DNA of 64,000 bases from an uncultured Bacteroidales bacterium (GCA_947573135.1 CANPDU010000005.1:1-64000); one strand, 5' to 3'; shown: positions 7,881 to 16,591, counted from the stretch's first letter. Notes: generated by a model not told the origin, from the letters alone. Numbers and translations: made by a program.

Positions 7881-9014
7881 ATGGAAATTATCAACACCTC
7901 TCAATCCGAATGTTCGGACATTCTTTATGCTGCAAAAGCGATAAAGAGTGCCATAATCGAAAGTCGATATATTACGGCGAAATTGGTTAACAAGGAAATT
8001 GTTACCCTATATTATAATATTGGCCGCTTCATATCGGCGCGCTCACGTTTAGGGCATTGGGGAACAAATGCCATATCTCGGCTATCCGCCTTGCTGTGTC
8101 AGGAATTGCCCGGGCTTCGGGGATTTTCTGAATCCAATATAAAGAATATGCGAATATTCTTTGAAGAATGGCAGAACGTCTTTGAAAATCGGCAGTTGCC
8201 GACTGCCGATTTGGTGGCGGTTGATAATGCTGATTTTGAAAATGTTATAAATCGGCAGTTAACGACTGCCGATTTAACCGCACAAGAAATGGCGGACTTT
8301 TTAAGCGTCGCTTTTACGCATCATCGTGAGATTATCCGTAAAACCGACACTTTGAAAGAGCGTCTGTTTTACATACATAAATGTGCTTCCGAATTTTGGC
8401 CGGTCAAAAGATTGCTTAAAGCACTGAATGAAAATCTTTTTGAAAGTAAAGACATTACATCTACAAATTTCCCTGCCTTGATTGACAGCGAAATATTGCG
8501 CCGTAGGGCGTTGCAGTCATTCAAGGATAATTATGTTTTTGATTTCGTGGAAATTGAAGATGAAGAAGATTTGATTGATGAGAAAATCCTTGAAGCCGAA
8601 ATAGTCAGAAATATTAAAAATTTCATTATGGCTTTCGGTCAGGATTTTGCTTTTATGGGAAACCAGTACAGGCTGAATGTTGACGGGCAGGATTATTTTA
8701 TTGATCTACTGTTTTATCATCGCGGTTTGCGCTGTCTTGTCGCCATTGAACTGAAACGGGGTGCTTTCAAAGCTCCGTATGCCGGTCAGCTCAATTTGTA
8801 TCTAAGCGCACTTGACGAATATGTAAGGCACCCCGACGAAAACCCCTCTATCGGGATTATTCTCTGTAAGGAGAAATCGGACAAAACGGTAGAGTTCGCT
8901 TTCAGAAATATGACTTCTCCTATGGGTGTGGCAACATACACTTTAAGAAAGGAACTGCCGGAGGAATACAAGAATGCTTTGCCAAATCCCGATGATTTGA
9001 AACAGTTACTATAA
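7881..9014 (+). CDS. DUF1016/YhcG-family PD-(D/E)XK nuclease
   Basis: 377 aa from the ATG at 7881. The N-terminal half matches the DUF1016 N domain (LYYNIGRFIS, then SESNIKNMRIFFEEW). The C-terminal half carries the PD-(D/E)XK core: FIDLLFYHRGLRCLVAIELKRG supplies the D and ExK, with a downstream Gln in YAGQLNLYL. Such proteins occur in defence islands and near restriction systems; their exact role is unsettled. It has its own promoter and terminator between ardA and the capsid operon. An oddity is two copies of a 27-bp palindromic segment inside the reading frame (8186-8275), which encode NRQLPTADL and NRQLTTADL. Confidence 0.85.
   Translation: MEIINTSQSECSDILYAAKAIKSAIIESRYITAKLVNKEIVTLYYNIGRFISARSRLGHWGTNAISRLSALLCQELPGLRGFSESNIKNMRIFFEEWQNVFENRQLPTADLVAVDNADFENVINRQLTTADLTAQEMADFLSVAFTHHREIIRKTDTLKERLFYIHKCASEFWPVKRLLKALNENLFESKDITSTNFPALIDSEILRRRALQSFKDNYVFDFVEIEDEEDLIDEKILEAEIVRNIKNFIMAFGQDFAFMGNQYRLNVDGQDYFIDLLFYHRGLRCLVAIELKRGAFKAPYAGQLNLYLSALDEYVRHPDENPSIGIILCKEKSDKTVEFAFRNMTSPMGVATYTLRKELPEEYKNALPNPDDLKQLL
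8186..8275 (+). repeat. Two palindromic repeats inside the nuclease frame
   Basis: AAATCGGCAGT-N5-ACTGCCGATTT occurs at 8186-8212 and again at 8249-8275. Each copy is a perfect 11-bp inverted repeat. Both are in frame, each 27 bp or nine codons, so they add residues without breaking the gene. They fall between the two DUF1016 halves, a likely linker. Confidence 0.8.
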
Positions 9015-9037
9015 CATATATTTTGAACATATCAAAA

Positions 9038-9066
9038 CGCAGCCATTCGTCGGTTGCGCTTTTTTT
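9038..9066 (+). terminator. Terminator after the DUF1016 gene
   Basis: The stem CGCAGCC/GGTTGCG (one G-T pair) is followed by ttttttt. It ends immediately before late promoter element 1. Confidence 0.8.
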
Positions 9067-9068
9067 GC

Positions 9069-9103
9069 GTCTTTTCCGTGAGGAAAAGGCTTATATACTT
9101 TTG
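9069..9103 (+). promoter_or_regulatory. Late promoter element 1 (capsid operon)
   Basis: GTCTTTT (9069-9075), exactly 20 bp, then TACTTTTG (9096-9103); the protease gene starts at 9124. This is one of seven elements with identical spacing, each ahead of a structural module. A 7-bp hairpin (CTTTTCC-GTGA-GGAAAAG) overlaps the upstream box here. Confidence 0.75.
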
Positions 9104-9123
9104 TGGCAAACAACGATTAAGCC

Positions 9124-10173
9124 ATGCCACAACCTAAATACAACCTGCATCTGAAAGGCTTCGTCGGAGGCTATGACTTCGACCGCGATTATGTGGACTA
9201 CATTCTCGCCAAGAACGCCGACAAGCCCGTGAACGTGCTGATTGACAGCACAGGCGGCTCACTCGCCACCGCGCTTTCCATTTCTTCCGCTTTCAGGCGA
9301 CACGGCGACGTGTCGGTGCATTTCGTCGGCATGAACGCCTCCGCTGCCACCATCGCTTCGCTCGGTGCTAAGCACGTCAGCATCGACACCGCCGCGTGGT
9401 ACCTCGTGCATAAATGCTCCAACGAGTTTTTCAAGTGGTCGAGCCTCAACGCCGACCAGATGGCAGACCTCATTTCCGCGCTCGAAAAGCAGAAAGCCGA
9501 CCTCGACAAACTCGATGCAGGGGTGGCCGCGATGTACGCCGCCAAGTGCCGCAAAGACCCCAAGGCTCTGCTCGACCTGATGAAAGTAGGCGGCTGGCTC
9601 TCGGCAAAAGAGGCTCTTGAATGGGGTTTTGTCGATGAAATCACCGACGAGCCGGAGGACACCGCCCCCAAGCTCACCGATTCCACGGCATCTGCGATGG
9701 CCGCTGCCGGTATGCCTATCCCCAATATCCCCGTGGCGGACAGGGAGAGCGGCATCGCAAAGTTCTTCGCCGCTATCGCCGCCATGTTCCGCAACGGTAA
9801 CGCTGAATCTACCGAAACCAGTAACCAATCCAATAATCATCAAATGTCTACAATTATTCTCCCTGCCCTGTGTGCCGCCCTCGGCCTCGATGCCGTCGAG
9901 CTTGCCGGTGATAAGGCCGACGCCAAACTGTCGGTGGCGCAGCTTGCAGTCATTGACAAGGCTCTATCCGACAACGCCGCCGCTGTAAATGCCCAAGACA
10001 CCGAAATCGCAACCCTCCGCGCACGTGTCGCAGAACTCGAAAAGAAACCGGCTGAAAGCACCTCGGCAATAGTCAGCGACGGCCACGCCTCCGGCGACAA
10101 GCCCGATTCGCCGATGGACGCTTTCACCGCCTCGGTCAGACGCGCCCGCGAGATCTACGACCAACTGCCGTAA
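9124..10173 (+). CDS. ClpP-like prohead protease with fused scaffold
   Basis: 349 aa. Residues 1-190 are a ClpP/S49-type serine protease: IDSTGGSL forms the oxyanion region, NASAAT supplies a candidate nucleophile Ser73, and YLVHK supplies His96. Residues after about 240 are an Ala/Asp/Glu-rich helical segment (VAELEKKPAESTS) typical of capsid scaffolding protein. An internal ATG at 9844 preceded by an A-rich stretch could make the scaffold alone, as in lambda C/Nu3. It should assemble and mature the prohead with the major capsid protein directly downstream. Confidence 0.85.
   Translation: MPQPKYNLHLKGFVGGYDFDRDYVDYILAKNADKPVNVLIDSTGGSLATALSISSAFRRHGDVSVHFVGMNASAATIASLGAKHVSIDTAAWYLVHKCSNEFFKWSSLNADQMADLISALEKQKADLDKLDAGVAAMYAAKCRKDPKALLDLMKVGGWLSAKEALEWGFVDEITDEPEDTAPKLTDSTASAMAAAGMPIPNIPVADRESGIAKFFAAIAAMFRNGNAESTETSNQSNNHQMSTIILPALCAALGLDAVELAGDKADAKLSVAQLAVIDKALSDNAAAVNAQDTEIATLRARVAELEKKPAESTSAIVSDGHASGDKPDSPMDAFTASVRRAREIYDQLP
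9844..10173 (+). CDS. Nested scaffold protein (internal start)
   Basis: 109 aa in the same frame as the protease C-terminus, beginning MSTIILPALCAALGL. The upstream DNA (aaccaatccaataatcatca) is A-rich, which is what Bacteroidota ribosomes favour. The product would be a hydrophobic N-terminal cap plus a coiled-coil scaffold. Nested scaffold genes within protease genes are known in lambda-like phages; here it is inferred from sequence layout alone. Confidence 0.5.
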   Translation: MSTIILPALCAALGLDAVELAGDKADAKLSVAQLAVIDKALSDNAAAVNAQDTEIATLRARVAELEKKPAESTSAIVSDGHASGDKPDSPMDAFTASVRRAREIYDQLP

Positions 10174-10220
10174 GCCCGGCTCCGCGCTTCTTCCCTCATT
10201 AACCAAATTTCAAGTACATT

Positions 10221-11195
10221 ATGCCCGATTTACTTCACTCTATCCAAATCACAGACCCCGACTATGAAAAGGCGGCTATCCAGTGGAAAAACGATTTTCT
10301 GCTTATGCCGCTGTTCGCCTGTGAGGACGCCCTGAAATATATGCAGGGTATGCCCGGCGTTACCGCGCCGACAAAACTCCCCTCCGTCGAGGGTGCGGGG
10401 CAGTTCGCGCCATACCGCCGCGACCGCCGCAGCGCGTCGGCCACTAAGGTTGGCTACCGCGAAGTTACCTCATATCTCGGCAACGTGCGCGAGGACTTCG
10501 AGCCTCTGGAAATCATTCAGACGCTTTTGGGGCGCGGCACAGCCACCCTCGGCGACGCGCAGATGCAGGCTCCTTCGGCGCGCCTCGTTATCGCCGCCGT
10601 CATGCGCTCCCTCGGCCACCATCTGCACGAGGTTCTTTTCACCGCAAAGCGCAACCCCGACGGCGACACCACCGCCGACCTTTTCGACGGCTGGGGAACT
10701 ATCCTCGACCGCGAAATGGAGTACGGCAACATTTCCGTGGCGAAGAACAACCTCATAGAACTTACCGAAACCATCGACGGCACCAACGCCGTGGACGTGG
10801 CCAAGGAGGTGGAGCGCAGTTGCGACCCGCGCCTCCGCCGTCTGCCGAAGTTCCTGTTCTGCGACCCCGATTTTGCAGACCGCTACAACGATGCCTATCT
10901 TGTTACGCACAACGCCGTGCCGTATAACAAGAAGTACGAGCAGCCCATTGTCGAGGGCAGCTTCAACAAGACTACGATTGTGCCTCTCGACTGCCTCGCC
11001 GGTACCGACAAGTACATCATAACCCCCGGCTCGAATATGCTCTATGCCTACGACAATATGTCCGATCTTACCCGTATGGAGGTCAAACGGTGGGAACCGT
11101 GGGCTATGACTATCGCCGCCGCTATGTTCTTCGGCACCCAGTTCCGAAGCATTGACCCCCGTTTCCTCAAAGTCGTAAAACTCAAATCCGCATAA
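10221..11195 (+). CDS. Major capsid protein
   Basis: 324 aa, directly after the protease-scaffold gene, which is the classic capsid position. The size and composition fit an HK97-fold capsid protein; features include a long helix region around residues 90-150 and a beta-rich C-terminal half ending WEPWAMTIAAAMFFGTQFRSIDPRF. I assign it by position, length and resemblance to capsid proteins of Bacteroidales prophages rather than by a catalytic motif. It ends 3 bp before the next gene. Confidence 0.75.
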   Translation: MPDLLHSIQITDPDYEKAAIQWKNDFLLMPLFACEDALKYMQGMPGVTAPTKLPSVEGAGQFAPYRRDRRSASATKVGYREVTSYLGNVREDFEPLEIIQTLLGRGTATLGDAQMQAPSARLVIAAVMRSLGHHLHEVLFTAKRNPDGDTTADLFDGWGTILDREMEYGNISVAKNNLIELTETIDGTNAVDVAKEVERSCDPRLRRLPKFLFCDPDFADRYNDAYLVTHNAVPYNKKYEQPIVEGSFNKTTIVPLDCLAGTDKYIITPGSNMLYAYDNMSDLTRMEVKRWEPWAMTIAAAMFFGTQFRSIDPRFLKVVKLKSA

Positions 11196-11198
11196 CCT

Positions 11199-11783
11199 AT
11201 GGCTACCGCAGCTTCTTCCTGCCTCAATATCCAAAAGAGCCTCGCTTGGTGTCAGGGCACTCCCGAATATGCCGGTGTGCGCCGTCGCATCTACTATCTC
11301 GCGAAAAGCGAGATTGTGGTGTGGCCGCTCCTTGAACGCGATGCCAACGGCATACGCGCGACCTCGGCAAAGTACAAGGGCGATTTCACCCTCAAAGCCG
11401 ACGCCAAATGGAAATATATCGACATCTTGCCCGACAAGTCGCAGCTTACTTCCGAGCCGCAGGGCGAGCTTCCCTCGCAGACACAGCTTAACAAGCTCGT
11501 CGCCGTTCACCCCGGTGTCGGCGCGGAGGCTTCCGCTGCCGCAGCATACCTCAACAACTCGGACAACGTTTTCATCGTTCAGGACATGAACGACAACTAC
11601 CGCGTTGTCGGCTGCGACAAGTGGCTCACCAAAACCACCGTAAACCAAGACAACGGGCAGGGCGCGTCGGGCACCACCTCGACCACTATAAACGTGGAGG
11701 CTTCCGACGAGGTGCCCGCACCGTTCTACGAGGGCGAGATTATCACCGAGGACGGGATAATCAACCCGAAAAAGGCTGCTTGA
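11199..11783 (+). CDS. Structural protein, probable tail tube
   Basis: 194 aa, 3 bp after the capsid gene. It is beta-rich with segments like YKGDFTLKADAKWKYIDI and DNYRVVGCDKW, and Thr-rich stretches (SGTTSTTINVEA) followed by PAPFYEGEI. That pattern of short strands and a strand-forming end is common in tail tube and virion decoration proteins. A capsid decoration or head-tail role is the alternative. No specific family is recognised. Confidence 0.55.
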   Translation: MATAASSCLNIQKSLAWCQGTPEYAGVRRRIYYLAKSEIVVWPLLERDANGIRATSAKYKGDFTLKADAKWKYIDILPDKSQLTSEPQGELPSQTQLNKLVAVHPGVGAEASAAAAYLNNSDNVFIVQDMNDNYRVVGCDKWLTKTTVNQDNGQGASGTTSTTINVEASDEVPAPFYEGEIITEDGIINPKKAA

Positions 11784-11786
11784 TAT

Positions 11787-12443
11787 ATGGCTTCCCCTTA
11801 CGACGGCAGCGGCGCGGTGGATTTGGGCGAGATTATCCACGGGATAACGACACCTGAACTCGAAACGCCGACTGCCGCCGTTTTATCTTCCACTCAATCC
11901 GGCAAGGATCTTTTCGCAGTAAAGAAACGGCAGGGTTGGGCGCACGACAACGGCGCACGTTGCGACTTTCAGAGCCGCCCGATGCTTGCATACCGCACAG
12001 GTCTTTTCTTCCTCGCCGTTTGGAAACGCAGTGTCTATGGCAAGACACTTTCAGAAATCAAGGCCGACGATGCGATGATACCAAAAGTGGCCGGAGACAC
12101 TGCCGGACTTCTCGCCGAAGTCCTCGGCCATAATCTCGCCGCCGGTGGCTGGGCTGTCGTTACCACACCGAAACGGCGGCATCTTCAGCACAACTTCGCT
12201 TCGCTCGTTGCCGCCGATATTGCCTTGCGGCTCTCTGTTCCTTTTTATGAAGATGTCGCGCTCTGCCGGTCGAAACAACGGCTGAACGCGACTTTTGAAA
12301 TGAATGTATGCCCTGCGGAACAGAACATTATCGTTTTCGATGATTTCGTTACCACCGGCCAGACGATGCTTGCCATGAAACGGCTTTTCGCTCCGCTGAA
12401 CAAAAACATCGTTTTTGTCGCCGGGATTAACAACAAGGCGTAA
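11787..12443 (+). CDS. Phosphoribosyltransferase-like protein in the capsid operon
   Basis: 218 aa. The type I PRTase signature is clear at residues about 181-192 (IIVFDDFVTTGQ), with the paired acids D185/D186 and the T-T-G loop that binds PRPP. The sequence before it (WAVVTTPKRR, then FASLVAADIALRL) resembles ComF-like amidophosphoribosyl family proteins. The start is 3 bp after the preceding structural gene, so it is co-expressed late with the capsid. Such a gene may salvage nucleotides or modify a nucleotide signal during infection; the substrate cannot be told from sequence. Confidence 0.8.
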   Translation: MASPYDGSGAVDLGEIIHGITTPELETPTAAVLSSTQSGKDLFAVKKRQGWAHDNGARCDFQSRPMLAYRTGLFFLAVWKRSVYGKTLSEIKADDAMIPKVAGDTAGLLAEVLGHNLAAGGWAVVTTPKRRHLQHNFASLVAADIALRLSVPFYEDVALCRSKQRLNATFEMNVCPAEQNIIVFDDFVTTGQTMLAMKRLFAPLNKNIVFVAGINNKA

Positions 12444-12449
12444 TCAAAA

Positions 12450-12926
12450 TTATTGTTTCTCTTTATGAACTGTAAAAGATTTGACAGCATTTAGTTCCAA
12501 ATCAATTACAACATCTATGGCTTGTGAGCCACAATCTTTAAGTTCCAAAAGTGATTTTGGAGATTTATGTATTCCCATATCCTTAATTACCATATAAACA
12601 TATATCCATTTTTTGCCATTCTCCATTACGCCTATATATTGTTTTACATATTGGTCGTAATGATATGGTTGATAGATACGCTGCCCTGAAATATCGTCAT
12701 ATTCATACGAAATTGTATCTCTCGACACACTTTTTATCGTATTGTAATACTCTTTCAATATTTCTCGCGATGTCGCTAATTCTTCCTGTGATATTTCATA
12801 GCTATTCTCCAAGGCCCTTGAATCTACAACATCTTCCAAAGGCTCAAGGTCATATTCTTTATCTCTGACTGGTGCGCATGACATAGCGCCCAATAATACT
12901 ACTACTGTCAATATAATCTTGTTCAT
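12450..12926 (-). CDS. Cargo lipoprotein, leftward
   Basis: 158 aa from the ATG at 12926. It begins with a lipoprotein signal (MNKIILTVVVLLGAMSC), giving a lipidated Cys at residue 17. The mature part is hydrophilic with Tyr-rich segments and no recognised domain. The gene runs against the late operons and ends 6 bp past the stop of the PRTase gene. The sequence is AT-rich compared with its neighbours, as expected of a late-acquired moron. Surface lipoproteins carried by prophages often alter phage adsorption or act in superinfection exclusion (inference only). Confidence 0.75.
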   Translation of the reverse strand: MNKIILTVVVLLGAMSCAPVRDKEYDLEPLEDVVDSRALENSYEISQEELATSREILKEYYNTIKSVSRDTISYEYDDISGQRIYQPYHYDQYVKQYIGVMENGKKWIYVYMVIKDMGIHKSPKSLLELKDCGSQAIDVVIDLELNAVKSFTVHKEKQ

Positions 12927-12943
12927 TACGGCTATATTTATCT

Positions 12944-12951
12944 GCAAAGTT
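12944..12951 (-). promoter_or_regulatory. Promoter -7 box of the cargo lipoprotein
   Basis: TAACTTTG reads on the minus strand 17 bp before the lipoprotein ATG. Its upstream region overlaps the late promoter element at 12963-12997 on the other strand, so the two promoters are back to back and may interfere. Confidence 0.55.
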
Positions 12952-12962
12952 ACGCATTTTCT

Positions 12963-12997
12963 GTCTTTTTCCGGCTATCAGGGGCTATATAATTTTG
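12963..12997 (+). promoter_or_regulatory. Late promoter element 2 (packaging operon)
   Basis: GTCTTTT (12963-12969), 20 bp, then TAATTTTG (12990-12997); the first gene starts at 13022. Confidence 0.75.
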
Positions 12998-13021
12998 TGT
13001 CAGACAAAATCATAAGCCGAA

Positions 13022-13537
13022 ATGAACCACCAATTTACCGAAAAACTCGGCGAGTGGCTGCGCCTCAATCCCGACAGCCGCGACTATGCCGCCGGTGCAA
13101 AGATGTTCTTGCAGTTGACCGGGCGCGTCAATATGTATAAGAACCTGTTGGCCGCGCCCGATATGCCGCGCCTCGAAGACGAACTGCAAAAGCACTACGA
13201 CTTCCGCGTGGCCGAACTCACACACGCGCAGGTCGTGGAAATGGACGAAAAGGCCGAAACCATTGCCGCTGACAACAATCTGCATACCGAAACCGACACT
13301 CCGCGCGGCAAACGTGCCGACCACGACACCCTGCCGCCCGATATTCAGGCTCTCTATGTCGAGAACCTTTCAGTGCTGCGGCGTATGCGCGAGGTGCATC
13401 TGCGCCTCCGCACCCTTTCCGACGAAAACACCGTCTGCCCAGACAGCGAGCGTTACCCGTTCCTCAAAGAGCTTATAGCCCTCGATAAGAAATACCGCGC
13501 CAACTGGCAGAGATACGACAGGTACAAGCCCGAATGA
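13022..13537 (+). CDS. Hypothetical packaging-operon protein
   Basis: 171 aa, helical and charged, not recognised. It is the first gene after late promoter element 2 and overlaps the next gene by ATGA (13534-13537). Its helical build and place ahead of the terminase genes suggest a structural or packaging accessory. Confidence 0.6.
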   Translation: MNHQFTEKLGEWLRLNPDSRDYAAGAKMFLQLTGRVNMYKNLLAAPDMPRLEDELQKHYDFRVAELTHAQVVEMDEKAETIAADNNLHTETDTPRGKRADHDTLPPDIQALYVENLSVLRRMREVHLRLRTLSDENTVCPDSERYPFLKELIALDKKYRANWQRYDRYKPE

Positions 13538-14067
13538 AACGCACCGCCTCCATATCCGAAATACTCCGGCCTCTCAAAGACGCGCCTTTTCAGGCATATC
13601 TCTCAAATGCCGTGCAGGTGGCCGACATACTGGAGTGGGTGCTTGAACAGACCGGCACCGCCGAGGTGTGGCAGACCTCGTTCTCCATCTCCGAGGAATT
13701 TTTGCGCCGCCTTTTCTTCCTAAAAAAGAAACGCCCGATCAGCCGCTTCAATCTGTTGCTCGACCATAAGGCCACCAACAAGACCGTCAAGCTGTGGAGC
13801 TTCATCGTGCAGGTCGTTGACCGCACTTTCCTTGCCGACAACCATTCCAAAATTCTTTTGGTGAAGTCGGCAGACGGCGATACCGTATCGGTCGTTACCT
13901 CGCAGAACCTCACTCGCGGCAACCGCGCCGAGAGTGCCTTTATCTCCACCTCGCCGGAGATTTTCGCAAACCTCCACGCCTCCGTTCTCGACATCATAGA
14001 GTATCACTCCGTACCGCTCAACGACCTCTTTAACCAACGTATTGACAAGACAAATGAACTCCGATAA
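13534..14067 (+). CDS. PLD-like domain protein
   Basis: 177 aa. The segment DNHSKILLV followed some 20 residues later by VTSQNLTRGNRAES resembles the HxK...SxNxTxxxR/E arrangement of one phospholipase D-type half site. Two half sites, normally by dimerisation, are needed for activity. Single-HKD proteins of this kind occur among nucleases. It sits in the packaging operon just before the small-terminase candidates, so a DNA-processing role is plausible. Moderately sure of the fold, unsure of the role. Confidence 0.55.
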   Translation: MKRTASISEILRPLKDAPFQAYLSNAVQVADILEWVLEQTGTAEVWQTSFSISEEFLRRLFFLKKKRPISRFNLLLDHKATNKTVKLWSFIVQVVDRTFLADNHSKILLVKSADGDTVSVVTSQNLTRGNRAESAFISTSPEIFANLHASVLDIIEYHSVPLNDLFNQRIDKTNELR

Positions 14068-14344
14068 CATCATATTCACTGAACAGCAGCTTTCGGACAT
14101 CGAGAAGTATGCGAGCATATATCTCAAAATATCCGACATCGCCGTTATCCTCGACATCGCCCCCGAAGTGCTGCGCAACGCCATTGCGCACCGCGACAGC
14201 GAAGTGTCGCGCCGCTATCATCGCGGCAAAGCCATTTCCAAAGTGAAACTGCGCCAACAGGAAATGATGCTCGCGCAGGTCGGTTCGCCCCTCGCGCTCG
14301 TCAATACCGCCAACAACCTTTTGGATATGGAGGACGATGAGTAG
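14054..14344 (+). CDS. Small HTH protein, terminase small subunit candidate
   Basis: 96 aa from the ATG at 14054; a TTG further upstream is less likely. Residues about 10-60 (DIEKYASIYLKISDIAVILDIAPEVL as separate helices) form a helix-turn-helix like those of small terminase subunits. It overlaps the preceding gene by 14 bp and the following gene by 8 bp. Together with the 213-aa protein downstream it could recognise the packaging site. Confidence 0.55.
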   Translation: MNSDNIIFTEQQLSDIEKYASIYLKISDIAVILDIAPEVLRNAIAHRDSEVSRRYHRGKAISKVKLRQQEMMLAQVGSPLALVNTANNLLDMEDDE

Positions 14345-14978
14345 GAAACAGCCCGACACCCTCGAAGTTTGCCGCCGCTCGCTCTTTGCAGCAAAAGAGG
14401 AACTGGACGCGCTCTATACCGAGGCTATGGTGCTTCGGGTGCTGCGCATACGCGACCTTTACGCTTGGGTCATTGCCAACCCCGACGCAAAGGATCGCCA
14501 GTTTGTCGAGGAACATCTTTACAGATACCGGCTCTCGAAGTTCACCGCATACTCCGACCTCGCAATTATAAAGCAGCTTCTTCCCTCGCTGTCGGCGGCA
14601 AGCCGCGACTGGCACCGATGGCGGAGTAATGAGATGTTCCTCGAAACATACTCGATGGCGAAGAAACGCAAGGACACGCGCACTATGGAGCGCGCGGCAT
14701 CGGCATACGCCAAGTACAACCGCGTTGACCTCGAAGACGAACAGGCCGTGCCGTGGGAGCAGCTTCTTCCGCAGCCTTTCACCGCCACCGACGACCCCTC
14801 GGTTCTCGGCATAAAGCCCATACCCAATCTTCAGGAGAAGATAGACGGCCTGTTGGAGAAATACCGCGCCGAAACGATAGATATTGATGATGTGGACTTT
14901 GAGGAAGTAGACCTCGAAGAAAATATACTATTCCCTGACGAAACCGATGCAGCCACAAACGAAACGGATATACTTTAA
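14337..14978 (+). CDS. Packaging protein, possible small terminase
   Basis: 213 aa, almost entirely helical, with an acidic C-terminal tail (about residues 180-205). It overlaps the large terminase by 32 bp (14947-14978). Position immediately upstream of the large subunit and the helical composition make it a terminase small-subunit or connector candidate. No family is recognised with confidence. Confidence 0.55.
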   Translation: MSRKQPDTLEVCRRSLFAAKEELDALYTEAMVLRVLRIRDLYAWVIANPDAKDRQFVEEHLYRYRLSKFTAYSDLAIIKQLLPSLSAASRDWHRWRSNEMFLETYSMAKKRKDTRTMERAASAYAKYNRVDLEDEQAVPWEQLLPQPFTATDDPSVLGIKPIPNLQEKIDGLLEKYRAETIDIDDVDFEEVDLEENILFPDETDAATNETDIL

Positions 14979-16578
14979 CCGCCCCCAACGCCTTACGCAA
15001 CTTATCGCCGCCAATACCACTGTCATAGTCGCAGGACGGCGTACCGGCAAGACCGACAGCATAGCCGCGCCTTTCGTGCTGCGCAATATGCAGCGTATGC
15101 CCGGCTCCACAGGCGGCATAGTCGTTCCTACTTTCAAGCACGGCCTGACGAACACGCTGCCCGGTCTGCTTGCCGCGTGGAAACGATGGGGATTCATCAA
15201 CGGCGTTCATTATGTAGTCGGGCGCAGACCGCCCAAATCCTTTGCCAAGCCTATCACCGAGCCGCACGACTACGAACACGTCATATCTTTCTATAACGGC
15301 TCCGTCGCAATCATCATCTCGCAAGACCGCCCCGGCTCGTCTAACTCGCTCACCCTGTCGTGGCTGCTCGTCGACGAGGCTAAATTCATCGACTACGACA
15401 AACTCAAAGACGAAACCCTCCCGGCAAACGGCGGCATAAAGTCGCACTTCGGACACCACTCTTTCAATCACAGCGTAATGATCCTGTCGGATATGCCGCA
15501 GACCAAGCGCGGCTCGTGGTTCCTCCATTACCGCGAGAAGATGGACTGCGACCTTATCGCCGCTATCGAGGCAACCGTTTACGAGATATGGCGCATCAAA
15601 GACCGTATCCGCAAGCTCCGCGCCGCCGACGAGCCGGCGCCCGGCTACCTCCGAAATCATCTGCGCCGCCTCGACCGCGCACTCAATCAGATGCGCTCCG
15701 TGGCCGTCTACTATAAGGAATACTCCAGTATCGAGAACTTGCAGCTTCTCGGCGAGAACTACATTAAGCAGATGAAACGCGACCTTACGCCCCTTACATT
15801 TCAGACATCGATACTGTGCCAACGCATAGGAATTGCAAAAGACGGTTTTTATTCCTCGATGCGGGAGCGGCACAAATATAACGCCAACGATAACGAATAC
15901 CTCGACACCCTCGGCTATGATGCCGACTTCTCGACGCTCGACTGCCGCGCCGACGCCGACGTCAATCCGCTTGCGCCCATCTGCATAGGAATGGACTACA
16001 ACGCAAACATCAACTGGATTGTAGCCGGTCAGCCCTCCGGCAAGCGGCTCAACGTCATAAAATCCTTTTATGTCAAGTTCGAGCGCAAGCTGCCTGAACT
16101 TGTGGCCGACTTCTGCGCCTACTATGCCTCACACGAGAACAAGACCGTGGTATTCTATTACGACAGTACGGCGTTGGGAGGCAACTATGCCGTCAACGAG
16201 CAGGATTTCCGATGGGTCATTATCCACGAGTTCGAGAGGCACGGGTGGCGCGTCGAGGACGTGTATCTCGGCAACCCTATGCGACACGATGAAAAATACC
16301 TGCTCATCAATCAGGGCTTCGCAGGTAAACAGCGGCTTATGCCTTTCTTCAACCGTCAGAACAACGACGATCTGATACTTGCCGTTCAGTCTGCCGGAGT
16401 GAGCCGTGGCCGTCTGGGATTCCGCAAGGACAAAGCCGGGGAGAAACTCGCCGAAACCGAGGAAGACCTGCTCGAACACCGCACCGACGGCACCGACGCT
16501 TTCGATACCCTCTATATCGGCTGCGAGAAGTTCCCATACAACGACACTTTCGCCCTCTCCGTGTCGGGAGTATCGTAA
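14947..16578 (+). CDS. Terminase large subunit
   Basis: 543 aa, normal length for the family. The ATPase domain has Walker A VAGRRTGKT (residues about 28-36) and Walker B LLVDE (D143, E144). The C-terminal RNase H-like nuclease has IGMDYNANINWIVAG with the first metal-binding Asp near residue 345, and FYYDST with a second acid near residue 400. It drives DNA into the prohead through the portal and cuts the concatemer. Its stop lies 73 bp before the toxin-antitoxin cassette. Confidence 0.92.
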   Translation: MQPQTKRIYFNRPQRLTQLIAANTTVIVAGRRTGKTDSIAAPFVLRNMQRMPGSTGGIVVPTFKHGLTNTLPGLLAAWKRWGFINGVHYVVGRRPPKSFAKPITEPHDYEHVISFYNGSVAIIISQDRPGSSNSLTLSWLLVDEAKFIDYDKLKDETLPANGGIKSHFGHHSFNHSVMILSDMPQTKRGSWFLHYREKMDCDLIAAIEATVYEIWRIKDRIRKLRAADEPAPGYLRNHLRRLDRALNQMRSVAVYYKEYSSIENLQLLGENYIKQMKRDLTPLTFQTSILCQRIGIAKDGFYSSMRERHKYNANDNEYLDTLGYDADFSTLDCRADADVNPLAPICIGMDYNANINWIVAGQPSGKRLNVIKSFYVKFERKLPELVADFCAYYASHENKTVVFYYDSTALGGNYAVNEQDFRWVIIHEFERHGWRVEDVYLGNPMRHDEKYLLINQGFAGKQRLMPFFNRQNNDDLILAVQSAGVSRGRLGFRKDKAGEKLAETEEDLLEHRTDGTDAFDTLYIGCEKFPYNDTFALSVSGVS

Positions 16579-16591
16579 AAAAACTCCGATA

